A model generated the notes under the pieces. The model was not told the origin of the DNA and did no database searches. It was given only the letters and a program-made list of their open reading frames with translations. Positions 49,429 through 61,700 of a DNA stretch of 64,000 nucleotides are shown here, one piece after another. Position 1 is the first letter of the stretch; the number at the start of each line of letters is the position of its first letter. Source of the DNA: Rallus limicola (lineage: Eukaryota > Chordata > Aves > Gruiformes > Rallidae). The DNA is taken from contig JAKCOZ010000022.1 of assembly GCA_022605955.1 (NCBI GenBank), positions 2,542,001-2,606,000 on the forward strand. Direction: 5' to 3'. The position numbers and the translations under genes were made by a program.

Positions 49429-50669
49429 AAGGGACAGCAGAGGAGAATGAGCAGGGATTTTAGACTTCAGTAGGCATTCAGTATTGAAATACAGAAAAAA
49501 GGCATTTACAGCCTCATTAATTGTATAGTGCAATTTGAGCAGCATGAATCAATACTAACATGAGGATTATTCCTTTTCTTGCTCTGACTGAAAATTTTCA
49601 GTGTTGAAAAGAATTTTAGTGCCGAATTCTCTTGTTCTTATTAGGTATTTTAAAATAAACTTGTAAATGCATTAGAGCTACCAGAGTCTAAAATTCAAAT
49701 CCACAAAGTTTGTACAATTATGTGAACCAATAACATCGAGACAAGCACAGTGAAGCCCATCAGCCCTTTGAGCATATGGTACCTGTTTATAGCCAAGAAT
49801 GAGGAGATGCCAGTTGAGTAGAGGAAGCAGAAATAATGAACAGTAACCCTTAGCAGATTTAAAAGGAAAGCCTGTTGAGCAGTCCACAAATAGCTGTTAT
49901 TCAGCATGCCTATTTATCAGAATATATTTAAAACAGATACTATGAATTCTTAGCTGCTTTTATTATGTCATCAATTAAACACAAGTTGCATACGAATGCC
50001 TGCAAGCATTCAATTGCAGTGTTCTACATTAAGTGGCATCTATTTACAGTTACCAGCAAGCCAAGGGTTTTTTGACTGGCTCAGCTAGATTTTATTTTTG
50101 TAGCAAAATGCCAGCTCAAGCTGGAAACATTACAAATAAAAACTAGAGGGCCTGGCTCACCACTGTATTATTTCCAAAATATACCAGGATGACAGTATGA
50201 GCTAGATCCCCTCCTTAGCTGTGCAATCACAACATGCACGCTTATTCTGGCACTCCTGCAAGGTAAAATGGCTCTTGATGAGACTCACAGCATGAAATTC
50301 TCTAGATGGAGGGGCCCTAAGGTGATGACTCCACATCTGAATAGCAGACATTTTAATAAAACAGTCCCACCTTATTCCCTCATGCTATCCCCTTTCCTGA
50401 GGTCCATCATGCATCATTAACAAGGTGGAAAACAGATGTTGGTGAAAAGCTATTTTTACCTTCTGTTCCCCTATGGGAGACTACCAGCATAGAGAGCATC
50501 CTCAGGTACCCATGGCAGATGGCTTTAAGTCATCTGAACAACTGATCATCACTAAAGCTCCCATGAGAGCCCAGCTAACGCATGATGCAACATGGTCTCT
50601 CTATCCTGACTTTAAAAGAGGCATGTTAATTTTAGCATGTCTTTCTTCTGATGTACAGGGGTGAGAGAT
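49429..50669. other. Non-coding DNA, no gene seen
   Basis: AT-rich sequence with short open frames only; no repeat family recognised. Confidence 0.5.
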
Positions 50670-50900
50670 GTTTGACTATTTGGTAGTTATTTAACATTCT
50701 CTGCTATTACATAAGTTTGGCCTGTTTACATTCTTCATCTGAATATTCAAATGTAACATTTAATTGGCGGCATTTTATGTGGAAAGGAAAGGCGGCTGTT
50801 GTATCAGTGAAAAAATACATTGACTAGATCTCACATTTCCACATGCAATATTTTTCCCTAAATTGCTATTTATATCCAATTAAAAAAAGAAAATGACTGC
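50670..50900. promoter_or_regulatory. Possible conserved non-coding regulatory block
   Basis: Complex AT-rich sequence with CATTTAATTGGCGGCATTTT, AAGGCGGCTGTTGTATC and CATATTTCC-like words, low in simple repeats and with no open frame. The paired GGCGGC words within otherwise AT-rich DNA are unusual. The call is by appearance only. Confidence 0.2.
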
Positions 50901-51169
50901 CTTATTTTTTAAAAATAACCACCATTCAGTTTTAAACTTGGACTTCAGAATAACTCTGTCCTAATCAATTGCAAACCTTTTAAAATCGGACAAAAGAGTT
51001 GGAATTTTTACTATTTCCACACAAAAATTTATAATGGAACAGTATTACTTGAACCCATTTGATTAAACCCCCCTAATTTTCTTGAAACTGTAACATGCTC
51101 ATGCCTATTGAGCCAGCAGAAGGAAAGGATCAAAATCCATCGGATAAAAAAATAATTAATGTAATGCAT

Positions 51170-51400
51170 ATTTCAAACCAAGAAGTTTAAGAGGATTTTT
51201 ATAGAATTCCCACTAATAGAAGCGGTTAAATGCAAACAACTTCCCATGGAGTTCCCAGGCAGATTCATCACTTAAACAGTTTCATTCCTAAATTTTCCTT
51301 TTGCTAGCAAAATATGCCCAAGCCTTACAAAATCCACATGGAGAAGTGATGTGCATTTGTATGTCTTTGAACCTTCTACACTATCCAAATGAGAAGATGT
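51170..51400. promoter_or_regulatory. Possible conserved non-coding regulatory block
   Basis: Includes GGTTAAATGCAAACAAC (POU/octamer-like ATGCAAA and FOX-like AAACAA) and further complex sequence free of simple repeats. No coding potential. The evidence is motif appearance only. Confidence 0.2.
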
Positions 51401-51519
51401 GTATTTAATTTATGGTATTGATTTTGAGTGATAATTTTTAAAGGTTTAAAATAGCAGCGTCCCTGATCGACTTCTGCTTGCTTGCTAAATCAGTGAATCA
51501 CTCTCATTTACAGTGATGA

Positions 51520-51700
51520 AAATAGAAAAAAACATGGGATCAAAAAGGATCTCAGCTAATTCCACCCAGTCTCTAACATGCTAGAACATGTAAAAGTGTA
51601 GAGAAGAGAGTCCTTTTCAGAGGTGGCAGCTTAGTACTACTAATGCATTAAGTTCAGCATGACAATCAGCTCTCCTGCTCTAAAACCTGCTTGATAGCTC
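51520..51700 (-). mobile_element. Possible very old CR1 fragment, antisense
   Basis: Plus-strand GGGATCAAAAAGGATCTCAG followed by CTAATTCCACCCAGT resembles the reverse complement of a CR1 3' end ('aaaggacctcagg...ctaattccaacccc'). The rest of the interval cannot be aligned by eye, so this is low confidence. Confidence 0.3.
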
Positions 51701-53522
51701 AAAAAAACCACCACACCATAAAAATCAATACAGCATATTCAGCTCCAGCCCTAAATCCAGTTTTCAGTTAGATGCTACCTATTCATTTGGTATCTCAACT
51801 GCATTACAGTCTCTGTCTCCTGCTACAACCTGCTGCTCTCCAAGGGCATACCCATACATCCATACTGCTGGCATGGGGGAGTAGTAGCTGCCTGTTCTGC
51901 CACAGCCTGCTTACACTGGGAGATGAGGTTCTCCACACTCCACCCTGTAAAGGTCAATATCCTACCTGACTTTTTCAGTCACTGGAGAAAAATCTGCTCT
52001 TCACATCTGCTGTAGGCACATACCTTTACATGAGATGCATGATTGTGTACAAGAGCAGCAAATGTCTTTTTGTCAACTGGAAAATTTGTTGTTCCTACAC
52101 TGATTGTCTTGTGGTAACACCGTCCATCCCCCATCAGACATTGCTGCAAGGATGAGTGGCATCTATGTGCCCATTCACACATAGGGCATTGGCACTTCCA
52201 ACCAACCTGGCAGACTCTTCTGGACACTGGTGCTGTTTTGCTGGGGTTTTAGTGCCTTTCTGCCCCCTTGTGCCGTTCCAACAAATACAGACAGGTGGAA
52301 GGGGTGTAGCTGGTTCTTTCAGTGCCTTCTTTTTGAAATCTCTTTTACTTCTAGACAACTCAAAGCAAACAACAGCATAGAAATAATTTTTTTCTTTGGA
52401 GGACTTTTTCTCCTTTTGTAACTCACAGGGAACAAAGACTTTATATAAAATCTTTTTTAGATTTCCTCTCTCAGAAAATTCAGGTATATGAAATCAGTAG
52501 ATCAGAGATCTTGCAGTAGATCGTAACTGACAGCAGAATCCACCTGCAACTCTCAATTTCTTTAAAAACATCTTTCCATACCTCCTGTCTCTACATCAGG
52601 TGTTAGGTTCAGATACAAAAACAGCACCTCTTCTCCTGAAAGCTTATACATGGTACAAAAAAGGTATCTGACATCTGGCCAGAACAGCAAATATTTCTAT
52701 TTCCTTTAGGAACTTCTAACAGGCATTTACCACTACTCATCTCCTAATGCATGCAACAAACTATATGCAATTTCTGATGAGCATTGTACTGATAAAATCT
52801 GCTTTGGCCAAATAAAGATGTTCAAATCAGTTACTGTCTAATTATTTTCTTAATGAAAATCCAAATGTGCATAGGGGAGACCTGAGTTATAGCCCTAGTC
52901 TCACACGTGTCTACAGCTGAGCAGAGCCCCAGCGATCCCCAGGGTTGAATTCCCTCAGGGTCAGACCAAAGGCTTCAGGCTGAACCGTGGCCCTTGGGGT
53001 GCCCTGGGGTTGTAATCATAGTTTAAATTTCAGAAGGCTGAAAGCAGCACAAGCTAAGGGAATATTTGCTGATCAAAGCCAGAATCCTGATCACCAAACT
53101 CCTCGAAGTCTTTTAAATAATAATAATATTCTTAAATTCATTTTGCCCCGAATTGAAATTACAAAGGGATTTTTTTTCCCTTTCTAGTGACTCTGGCAGA
53201 TTCACATCTGGCTGCCTGTGTGTCAATTTGCCCGAGGTAAATGGTGGTTTACAGACTAGTCAAAAAGAGAGATTGTTCAAAGCTTCAGTTGACAGGGCTT
53301 AGTTTTGAATTATACAGTACAGGTGGACAGCTGCTGCTTCAGGAATATAGGTGAGCCACTTCTATAACATACCTCACCCAGGGGATTTGTTACACCCATA
53401 AACCCTGCAGCAATAATAATCAAAGAACAATAAAATAATAAACCGTTAAGCAGGAAAGTCTTCTAGTGGTACTGAAGATGATGTTACTGCTACTTATAAT
53501 GGCTGACAGACAACCTTAGTTC
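51701..53522. other. Non-coding DNA, no gene seen
   Basis: Mixed composition with GC-richer pieces at about 52110-52320 and 52900-53010. No exon, RNA gene or repeat family recognised. Confidence 0.45.
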
Positions 53523-53534
53523 TTTTTTTTTTTT
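53523..53534. repeat. Poly(T) tract (T12)
   Basis: Simple homopolymer of about twelve T. Confidence 0.8.
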
Positions 53535-54136
53535 GCATCTGCAATCATTTCCTCACTCTGTCCTTCCCTAAGCTTTATCTTTCAGAGTTTCCCTACAACA
53601 AAATCTCATTGGGGAACAACAGCAGTTTTTATTCATGGCAGCACTATGCTTTTGCCTGCCATAGTTGACTATTTAAAAAGAAATGTCAGGCTATGAAGTT
53701 CACCAGACCATGAAAGAGAAGATAAGCAAGTTCCATTCAAATTTATATAGCCCTAATTTAGAGGTTTTGTTGAAATATTCAACTATGTTTGAAAGTCTAC
53801 TTTTTGTCAACCACAACTTGTGCATTCCAAACCACATACTCCAAATAGAACGATACCTTTTGCCTGGTTAATTTCTGAGAAATAGAAATGTTTAATTCTA
53901 TATTTATTTTCCAGTTTAATAACTCCTGTAGCTTTACTGACTTACATTTCAGTTTGCAAACAAATACAGGGGAGTACGTTATTCTCATGTGTGCTATTTC
54001 AGTGCAAAATTCAAATGCAGGTTTTACAGGGCCTGCATTATAGAAGCACACACCATCCCTACTCCCATGATCCTGCCTGGTAAAGACCCAAGTATCAGGA
54101 GGGAATACAGAACAGCGAGAGAAAAATCTCACTTAC
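53535..54136. other. Non-coding DNA; would be intron if the next exon is real
   Basis: AT-rich sequence with short open frames. On the minus strand it lies immediately downstream of the GTAAGTGAG donor at 54136. Confidence 0.4.
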
Positions 54137-54218
54137 CTAGAGAGGCACAGCAAGCCAGTGGCAGAGACAGGAAAAGGACCACCTTTTCTGCTGCTTTACT
54201 CCTTATGCCAGACAGCAT
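54137..54218 (-). other. Candidate 5' coding exon with signal-peptide-like start
   Basis: On the minus strand an ATG at 54218 (A at -3) opens 27 codons plus one base that end exactly at a near-consensus 5' splice site, CTAG before GTAAGTGAG (54137/54136). The peptide starts MLSGIRSKAAEK and continues VVLFLSLPLACCASL: a basic n-region (R6, K8, K12), a hydrophobic core of about 10-12 residues, then small residues (A-C-C-A-S). That is the profile of a secretory signal peptide, and such peptides are often split from the mature protein by a phase-1 intron as here. A short upstream open frame (ATG at about 54226, stop after seven codons) precedes it. I recognise no protein family, find no promoter signature upstream and no fitting second exon. 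The short length means chance is quite possible. Confidence 0.3.
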
Positions 54219-57200
54219 CCTTGCATTTTTTGGTTTTTTTTTAAATTCTGTCATAGAAACAACAAAAGGTCATCAGGCAGGGTCTGTTGGTGCTGAAAAC
54301 AGACAGATCAAACTTTGCAATCCATAATCATCCTACCACGGCCTCCAGCAGGGTCCTCAGCTACCTCCTGCAATGGAATCAGCTTCTGCAAATATCAGAG
54401 GAGCCTCCTGATCCCTTTGAGATTAAACTAGTTGGAAACTTTCCAAAATTGTCAATAACAGGCAACAAATATCATACAGAGCATGAATAAAACCATAGTG
54501 TTAAATTAGATCCAAGTACTACACTCACAGAAGTTCCTTGGAAAGCTTGTTTTATCCTTTAGCCTAAGTAGCTTTATTTATAAAAAGCTAAAACTGAGAA
54601 ATTACAATCATCAGCATTACTATCACTAACCCAAAGATCCCAATCCAGACCTCACAACAGGTAACAAAAATTAATACATGCTTGGCAAATGCTGCAACCG
54701 TTGGGGTTAAGCACTGGCCACAATTCCTCCATCTGCCTGCAGCCATTGTGTCCCCAGGGAATAGCACTGTCTATCAAAGTATTTGATCTTTTGCAGTCAT
54801 GGTCGCACTAGCATGATGTGTTTAACTGACAACTCGACCTGTTAACTCTTAGAAATAACTATTACTCAGCATGCACAGGGATCACAAAGGAGGCTGTGCT
54901 TTTGAGATGTGGGTTATGGGTCCATAACTAAAAGTCACAGTGAGCTTTAAAATACTTAAACCATATTATTTGTTAGGCAACAATCCTGTAAGAGCCACTG
55001 GACTCAAATTCACATAGTTGCTGCAGGCACTTCTCTGTGGAAACAAATCACTCAGCTGAGGAAGGGATCTGGGGAGCAAGCACGTGCTTTATAGCACGAA
55101 GCAGCAAAATCCACTCCTGTAAGTCTACTGTTACCAGGGGAATAACTCCTTTATGGTGTTACATTTGAAGAACACAGTTGTGCCCACTCTTTGGTGGAGC
55201 ATGGTAAGGACTTGGGTACAGGTTTGAAAATAACCGTATGGCTTGAACATACTTTCAACTCCCTCAACGTTAGCGAGTCTAAAACACTTGTCTTGAAAAA
55301 CAAGCTAATTCTGTACAAGCAAATCTGTTAAAATATTGATTTAAGCCCTAGGTAAAGACTCTTGTAATTCATACTATAAATGAAACTGAACAATAAAATC
55401 CACAAGTCAAGCAAAGAATCAGCAATAAGAAGTAATAAAGCAAAAGTAACGACCAGCTCGTCAGTTTAGAACAAGCAAGTTTCAGAAATTAAAATGGTTC
55501 CTGGAAAGTAAAGAGCATCACTGATTCAGCAACACATGGCTGTGCCCAGGCAAGGGCAGTGTTTACCATTTAATATTTGTCCTGAATAGAAAACAGGAAT
55601 TTTAATTCTCCCTGATTAAGAAAATTTAGTCATACTGAGATGTGAGACTCTGTATCTTTTAGAAACCTTTCGCTTGGCTTTATCTTGCACCAACGTCCCT
55701 TAAAACTCTTAGCTTTTTTTACCTGGAAGGCAAAATTATTTTATAAAAGAGCTGACAATAAGTAATTTAAGGCAGTGTTTTCCACAAATCTGGGCAGTCA
55801 GACACTAACACTTCAACCAATATATTTAGAAAATTTTTTTTAACTTAAATTTAAGTGAAGGTCAGAGGGGACATCTGCTGCCTTCTGGTTATAGTAGGCA
55901 GTTGAACAGGTTCAAAGACCCACTGTTCTGGTGGTATGTAAGTTGATTTCTACTCAAGTTCTTAGTGATTTTCCTGTGCTTTGCAAATAGTTAATCTGCT
56001 CCCCTGTACAAATTAAATAAATTGTAAACATCTAGGAACACTACAGAACTGTGTACTGAATCACCTCAAATTTTACCCTGTGTATTAGAAAACTCAACTG
56101 TCATGCATTCCAAGTCATGAAATATCAGGCCTCTAAAAGAAAAACTTTCCAGGTGCAGCCTGACAGCCATCTCCTCTAGTCAGAGGTAACAGAAATTCTT
56201 TGACCTTCCAAAACAACATTGTTAATAATGAATCATCTTGCCAGTGCTGTTAATTCTCCCCATTCACACCTCTCATTATCACAGAGTAATCCTCTCAGCC
56301 TCCCTTAGAATATTAACAATTTTCTTAGCAATGAAGAACAGGAAAACACACAAAAGACTTTATTTCATTTTAGTCAAACAGATGTCAGCTTCTAAAACCA
56401 GATTCTATCTAGCTCTGCTGATGTAGTTCTTACTGTAGTAAAACACTGAGTTTCCTATCCAGAATAAAACAGTGATTGCCTGTGCTAGTGCACATATCAC
56501 TGGGCTGATATTCTTCACAAAGAAGGATTATGCAATACACAGATATGCCCAGAGTATTAACAAAAATCAACCATTCAAAAAGCCATGGGATAGTGTTACA
56601 AATCACAATGATCAGGCAAAGTAGATAGTACAGCATCATCGTATCAGTACTGACATCAAGAATTATTATACCTAATTGTTACAGTTACAGGAGAGAGCAT
56701 CTGTGGCAACCATAAGAAAGGAGTTTTGAACATACATGAATAGCAAAGCTGGCAAAATGAAGGATAAGAAGGTGATAGCAGCCAGCAGAAAATACCGGCA
56801 TAGGAACAGAACACTATAATCTGGCCATTTAGATTGGACACTTAGAATAGGTTTGTAACCAGCAGGATGGTACAGCTTTGAAATAAAGACAGTGAAAAGT
56901 AGAAATGGCTTAGGATGGAGCTTGAAAAATTTGTTAACAGCCAGATGCACCATGCACTCCTGTAAAAACAGGGAGTTAAAGCTGGTAACAGAAACAATCT
57001 GTGTCCACATTCCTCACATCCAAACTCTCCTTCCTTAGCCTCCATTTACACAGGCTTCAGATCCAGAAAAGTTTTGTTATGAAGGAAAGGCGGTAGTTTT
57101 TACTCATGTTGATACCTTAGACAAAATTCTCAGGAACAGAATTCCAGTTCTGTTAACCTCACTGAGTTTACAACAGATGCAAATGATGCTCTTTATGCTG

Positions 57201-58129
57201 AAATAGTACCTTAACATCAGTTGGATATACTAGGTACAACCAAAGAGCTCAATGCCTGAACTCCTTTGGCATACAACTATGACTTAATTTATATCATACT
57301 GAATGTAATTAATTTGACAGTTATATCATTTGCAAATATTTTTACACTACAGCTACCACTGTACTCTGCCTTTGCTCATTACATTTAACATCTTTTATAA
57401 AACATTCACTAGACACAAACAGCAATTTTACCTCTTCATTACTCAGCATGCATAGGATCTTACCTTATAGCAGAAATTTAAAAAAATTAAAAATTAGCTT
57501 CACAACAGAAGAGGAAGCCATAGTAATGCAAATATCAATAAGAAAGTCATTCTTCATGTTAATGGTTTCAGGGACATTGGTTTCCTAAATATATTTTTTA
57601 AAAATGGAGATCGGATAAAATTATGACAGGTTTAGATACAAAATTAGATGATAACATTCTTGTCTTTAAATACACATGTGCACACATGCATAGTACATCA
57701 CCTTGTTGAAGACATCACAGACATATTCTGCTCACCTACTTGTTCATTCATTACAACAACACCAGGAACATTAATCCCACCACACTTTTAAACTCACTTT
57801 CAACTCCATAAAAACATAATTTATGCCTGTGTGAATGGAGGCAGAATATATATTGTTCTTAAATATATTTTTCTTTTTTGGTTCAAATAACTGTGGGATC
57901 AAGGCCCAGCCCTTGTAAGGGAGGAGATACACTAAGAATCTACGTAAACAGAAGTTCTTCAAGAAATCACTGAACAAATTGCCTAAAATGTTTCTTTGGG
58001 ACACATCCAAGCATCTGATTTGCTAATAAACAGGAACCTGAGTCAGCCAGAGCTCACAGAGACATACAATCAACCTCAGCGGGTGTATTTCACTGAATTC
58101 AGATCTGGCTTCTTTTCTTAAGAAATGAG
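54219..58129. other. Long non-coding stretch, no gene seen
   Basis: AT-rich. The 54240-54400 part, which would be 5' UTR or promoter of the candidate exon, shows no CpG island and no TATA box that I would defend. The minus-strand open frame 56672-57010 (112 codons) is unrecognised. No interspersed repeat seen. Confidence 0.5.
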
Positions 58130-58152
58130 AAAAAAAAAAAGAAAAGAAAATA
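58130..58152. repeat. A-rich tract
   Basis: Eleven A followed by GAAAAGAAAATAAA; simple low-complexity sequence. Confidence 0.8.
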
Positions 58153-58691
58153 AATTTGGAAAAAATAACACTTCTTTCAGGAATATTCTCCATGTATGGA
58201 GCTAACGTCACTTATCAGAGTGATGCTTATGATTAATTGCAATGCAAGGCTAAAACTTTTTTTTCTAGCCATTTGCAATTTTACTTTCTCAGCAGTAATC
58301 AATGAAATATCATCCAGGGCTACCAAACACTCCTTGAGATTTCTGCATGTTTTAAATATAATTAAAGTGCCGTTCTGTTTTGGTTTAGTGCAACTTAAAG
58401 GCTTGAAGAATTTGAACAAACCTCCATTGTTAATTAGTATATAGAGATGTGCCTGCGAAGTATAGAAGCTCATTTCTCAAATCCCCAGATGCTCAGGAGG
58501 TAGAGGAGAAATACAGCTACTTAGTCCACGAATTAAAGCAAGCACATTATTCAATCTTGTCTTTGTTCTCTCCCACATCACATCCCAGATGATGCAGCCA
58601 GAGGTGGGAACCTTGTTTAAGGAAAAGCTGGAGACACTCGAGCTGTGATAAAACAAAAATTTAAAGCATCATTGTGTGACTAATTTCAGGA
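58153..58691. other. Non-coding DNA, no gene seen
   Basis: AT-rich, short open frames on both strands (58196-58444 plus, 58177-58473 minus) that overlap and are unrecognised. Confidence 0.5.
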
Positions 58692-58740
58692 AAACAAACC
58701 AACCAACCAACCCAATGATTTTACATGTATATATATGTAA
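58692..58740. repeat. (AACC)n microsatellite and adjacent AT-rich repeat
   Basis: About four AACC units (58696-58711) are followed shortly by ATGTATATATATGTAAG. Confidence 0.8.
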
Positions 58741-61700
58741 GTATGCACATACATACTTTTGGACATACAAATATACATTTTTGAGGAAAAGGGAAGCCCT
58801 TAATTTTGCTCAGGTCACATTTTCAATACTACAGAAGGAAAGATACGCAGTATCTTAGATAAGAAGCTCCTGCTTGATAAAACACTTAAAGGCAGACTGT
58901 GCACATGTACGTCCTCCTTCCGCTTAACTGCTTTGAAGGAACATTGGTGCATGTCAGCTGAAGGATAAAAGCTGTTCTTTTCTTGAAATATTTTCATCTT
59001 CGTCCTGCATATTTGCCCAGGATGCTTTAAAGGCGTAGAGTACATCTTTCTCACTATATATAATGCTACCTCACTGCCTGAATGGTAGACTGTGACTGCA
59101 GCTACACCCAGATTTACAGGGAGCGACAATACCCTTGCATACAGCCAGCACCATCCAGAAGGGCACATAAAAAATATCTCATCGCTTTGGCGAGATGTGA
59201 ATTCCCCTCTCTGCCACCTCATACCAAGGTTGACCTCAGTTCAAAGACTTCTCTCCAAAGGATATTTATTCCACATTGCCAGGGGAGCTGATTGTACAGA
59301 TTTTCTGTTTCTGTAGTGTGTCCAGAGTATACAGGGTAGGTTTTCAATGGCATTAGAGCTGCTGATGCTCTTAAGACTCCCTGGAAAATTTCAGTGCAAT
59401 GTCTTGACATTTACAAAATTGATTTCATGCCGTGACTGTTTCAGAGCCCAGAGTGTTGGTTTTTTTCCCTTTTCTTGTTTCACGAGAAACATGTTATATG
59501 CTAAGCTGGCCAAATCATCTTCACTGTGCCTTTCACCTCATTACAGTTTGCAGGACTGCTTGGAGCAGACCTGTACCTTGTGATGCTGTATCCAAGAGTA
59601 ACAGAGCCAGGACCTAAGGGGAATTTTACAGTCTACAATTAAAACTTCCTAAGTGCTATCAATTTCATCGATGAAATTAGTGCTACTAAGCTCATCTCTT
59701 CCTACAAAAATTAAATCCATTCTAAGTGAGTGTGGTACCTTTGTTTCAAAACTCTCCTGGGTGTTTGTTGAAACTTGTGGACCATAAAAATAGGCAGTAG
59801 TTTGAAGCATTTTATTGAAATAGTCTTTTAGAACAGTTAATACAAATGCACACAGATGTACCCAGCTCAAGCTGCACTCTGCTAATTATCAGCTTTTTTC
59901 CACCGCTTTGCAGATGGTGGAAACTATCCTTGTATTTTTCACATCTTGCCTATTTGCCCAGGATGCTGATATGAAGTAAATAACATCTTTTCTCTTATGA
60001 CATTATTGCTATCCTTGCAGCACAAGCTTTAATCAACTTTCATTAAGTAAACGAGGGACCAAGTTTTCTGCCTAGTAACGTTGTTTCGAAGTCTGTGATC
60101 AAAAACCCATGATGACTTAAAAGATCAGAGAAAGAGCTAATAATTACTGCCTCACATCCAAATACAATTTAAAATCTCCATAGGAAGCACTACCGGATCA
60201 GCCTCTCATGGAAGGAATGGTGACACTCAGTTTGCTGTTACTGGGGTTTCTGCATTTGTTTTACTTCTGTCCCTGGGCATCACGGACATATTGTAATGGA
60301 GACAAACTAGAAAGATTTTGGAATTGAATGCAACATATTGGAGGCATGCTGAGGGTGCTATCCAGCGTCCAGATAAATATCAAAACACTTTCCTACAAGA
60401 CAAGCCTTCCTAGATGCTAACAGTATTCACACCTTGGGTTTTTGCTATTTAACAAACAGAGCTCACATAGGATGATGCGCTTGATGCTCATCCTCAAGCT
60501 TACTATTTCAAGCAGGTTGAAAAATAAGCTGCCTTCATTGACATATTTAAGTAAATTCAAATAGTTTTTAAAGATTTTTGTCTCAAAATAATAAAATATT
60601 TTTCAATCACTTCTTTCACATATCATAGAAGTCTTACCTGATACAATGAGACCACTAATACAGACAACCAATTTTTGAGTTTGTAAGTGCTTATCACCTT
60701 TCGCTACTTGAAATGAAGTACTTGATGCTGTTAAATTTCTTGCCTGGTTACAGACTAGACTCTTCATACTAAAGGTTATTGCTATTTAGGTACTACAAAA
60801 TATCTCAAGCTCTATTATAACAATTAAGTTGGATATGCCAATCTTCTCATTATTTGTTGCTCACCTTATGCCAGCTATGTGTTTTTACAACAATACTCAA
60901 TTCTTAATGACTGACCAGCATTTTATCCCATGGGATTTAGCCTTATGCTTTCCTCTTGCCATAGGCAATGCAAAAATGTCTTTTCCCCCAGTCAGTCTAG
61001 CTAGAAGTGGTTCTGTAGCTTTGTATCCCCTCTTTAAATTCACTCTCCCTGACATTTCAGTGTCCTTTACTATAGATGTCTCAGGAAAATATCTTCCCTG
61101 GAACATGGTCTGAAATTTATATTATTTTATACCTTTTCATTAAAAACTGATGGTAGGTCTGGTTCAATGTGGTATCCAACCATGACATATGGACCACAGT
61201 AGTTATTTGTATTCCAAAAATATGAAGTGGTGTTACCATTTTTAGTAGAAAATTGCAAAGGCTAGAAGACATATTCTGTTAAACTACTTCATCAGCTCTT
61301 TCTCTTCCTAGAGAAAAAGCCACATTCCCTTAGTCTGCTTAGCCTCCTTGTGAATGAAATTCAAAGCTAACTGATGATCTTCCGATTCAGGAAACCCAAG
61401 AAAAACTGAAATCCTCACAGTTGTCTACAGTCTGTTCTGTTCCCATCCTGAGCCCTGAGTATTAGGGGCACACAAAGACAGAGATGACTAAACCTTGATC
61501 CGCTGACACTAATGTTAATATTCACTTTTACACAGGTTCAGTCTGTAATGTGGAGGTTCTGCAAGACAGAAGGTAGTTTTGCCAGGATGCTGTTCTTTCA
61601 AAGTACTTCTGGATCTCTTTCACTTGCCATCTCACTCTCAGGAGAGCATCCCACCACGACTTGACTCCACACCTGTTCTATTTTAACCTCTGTTCTTTCT

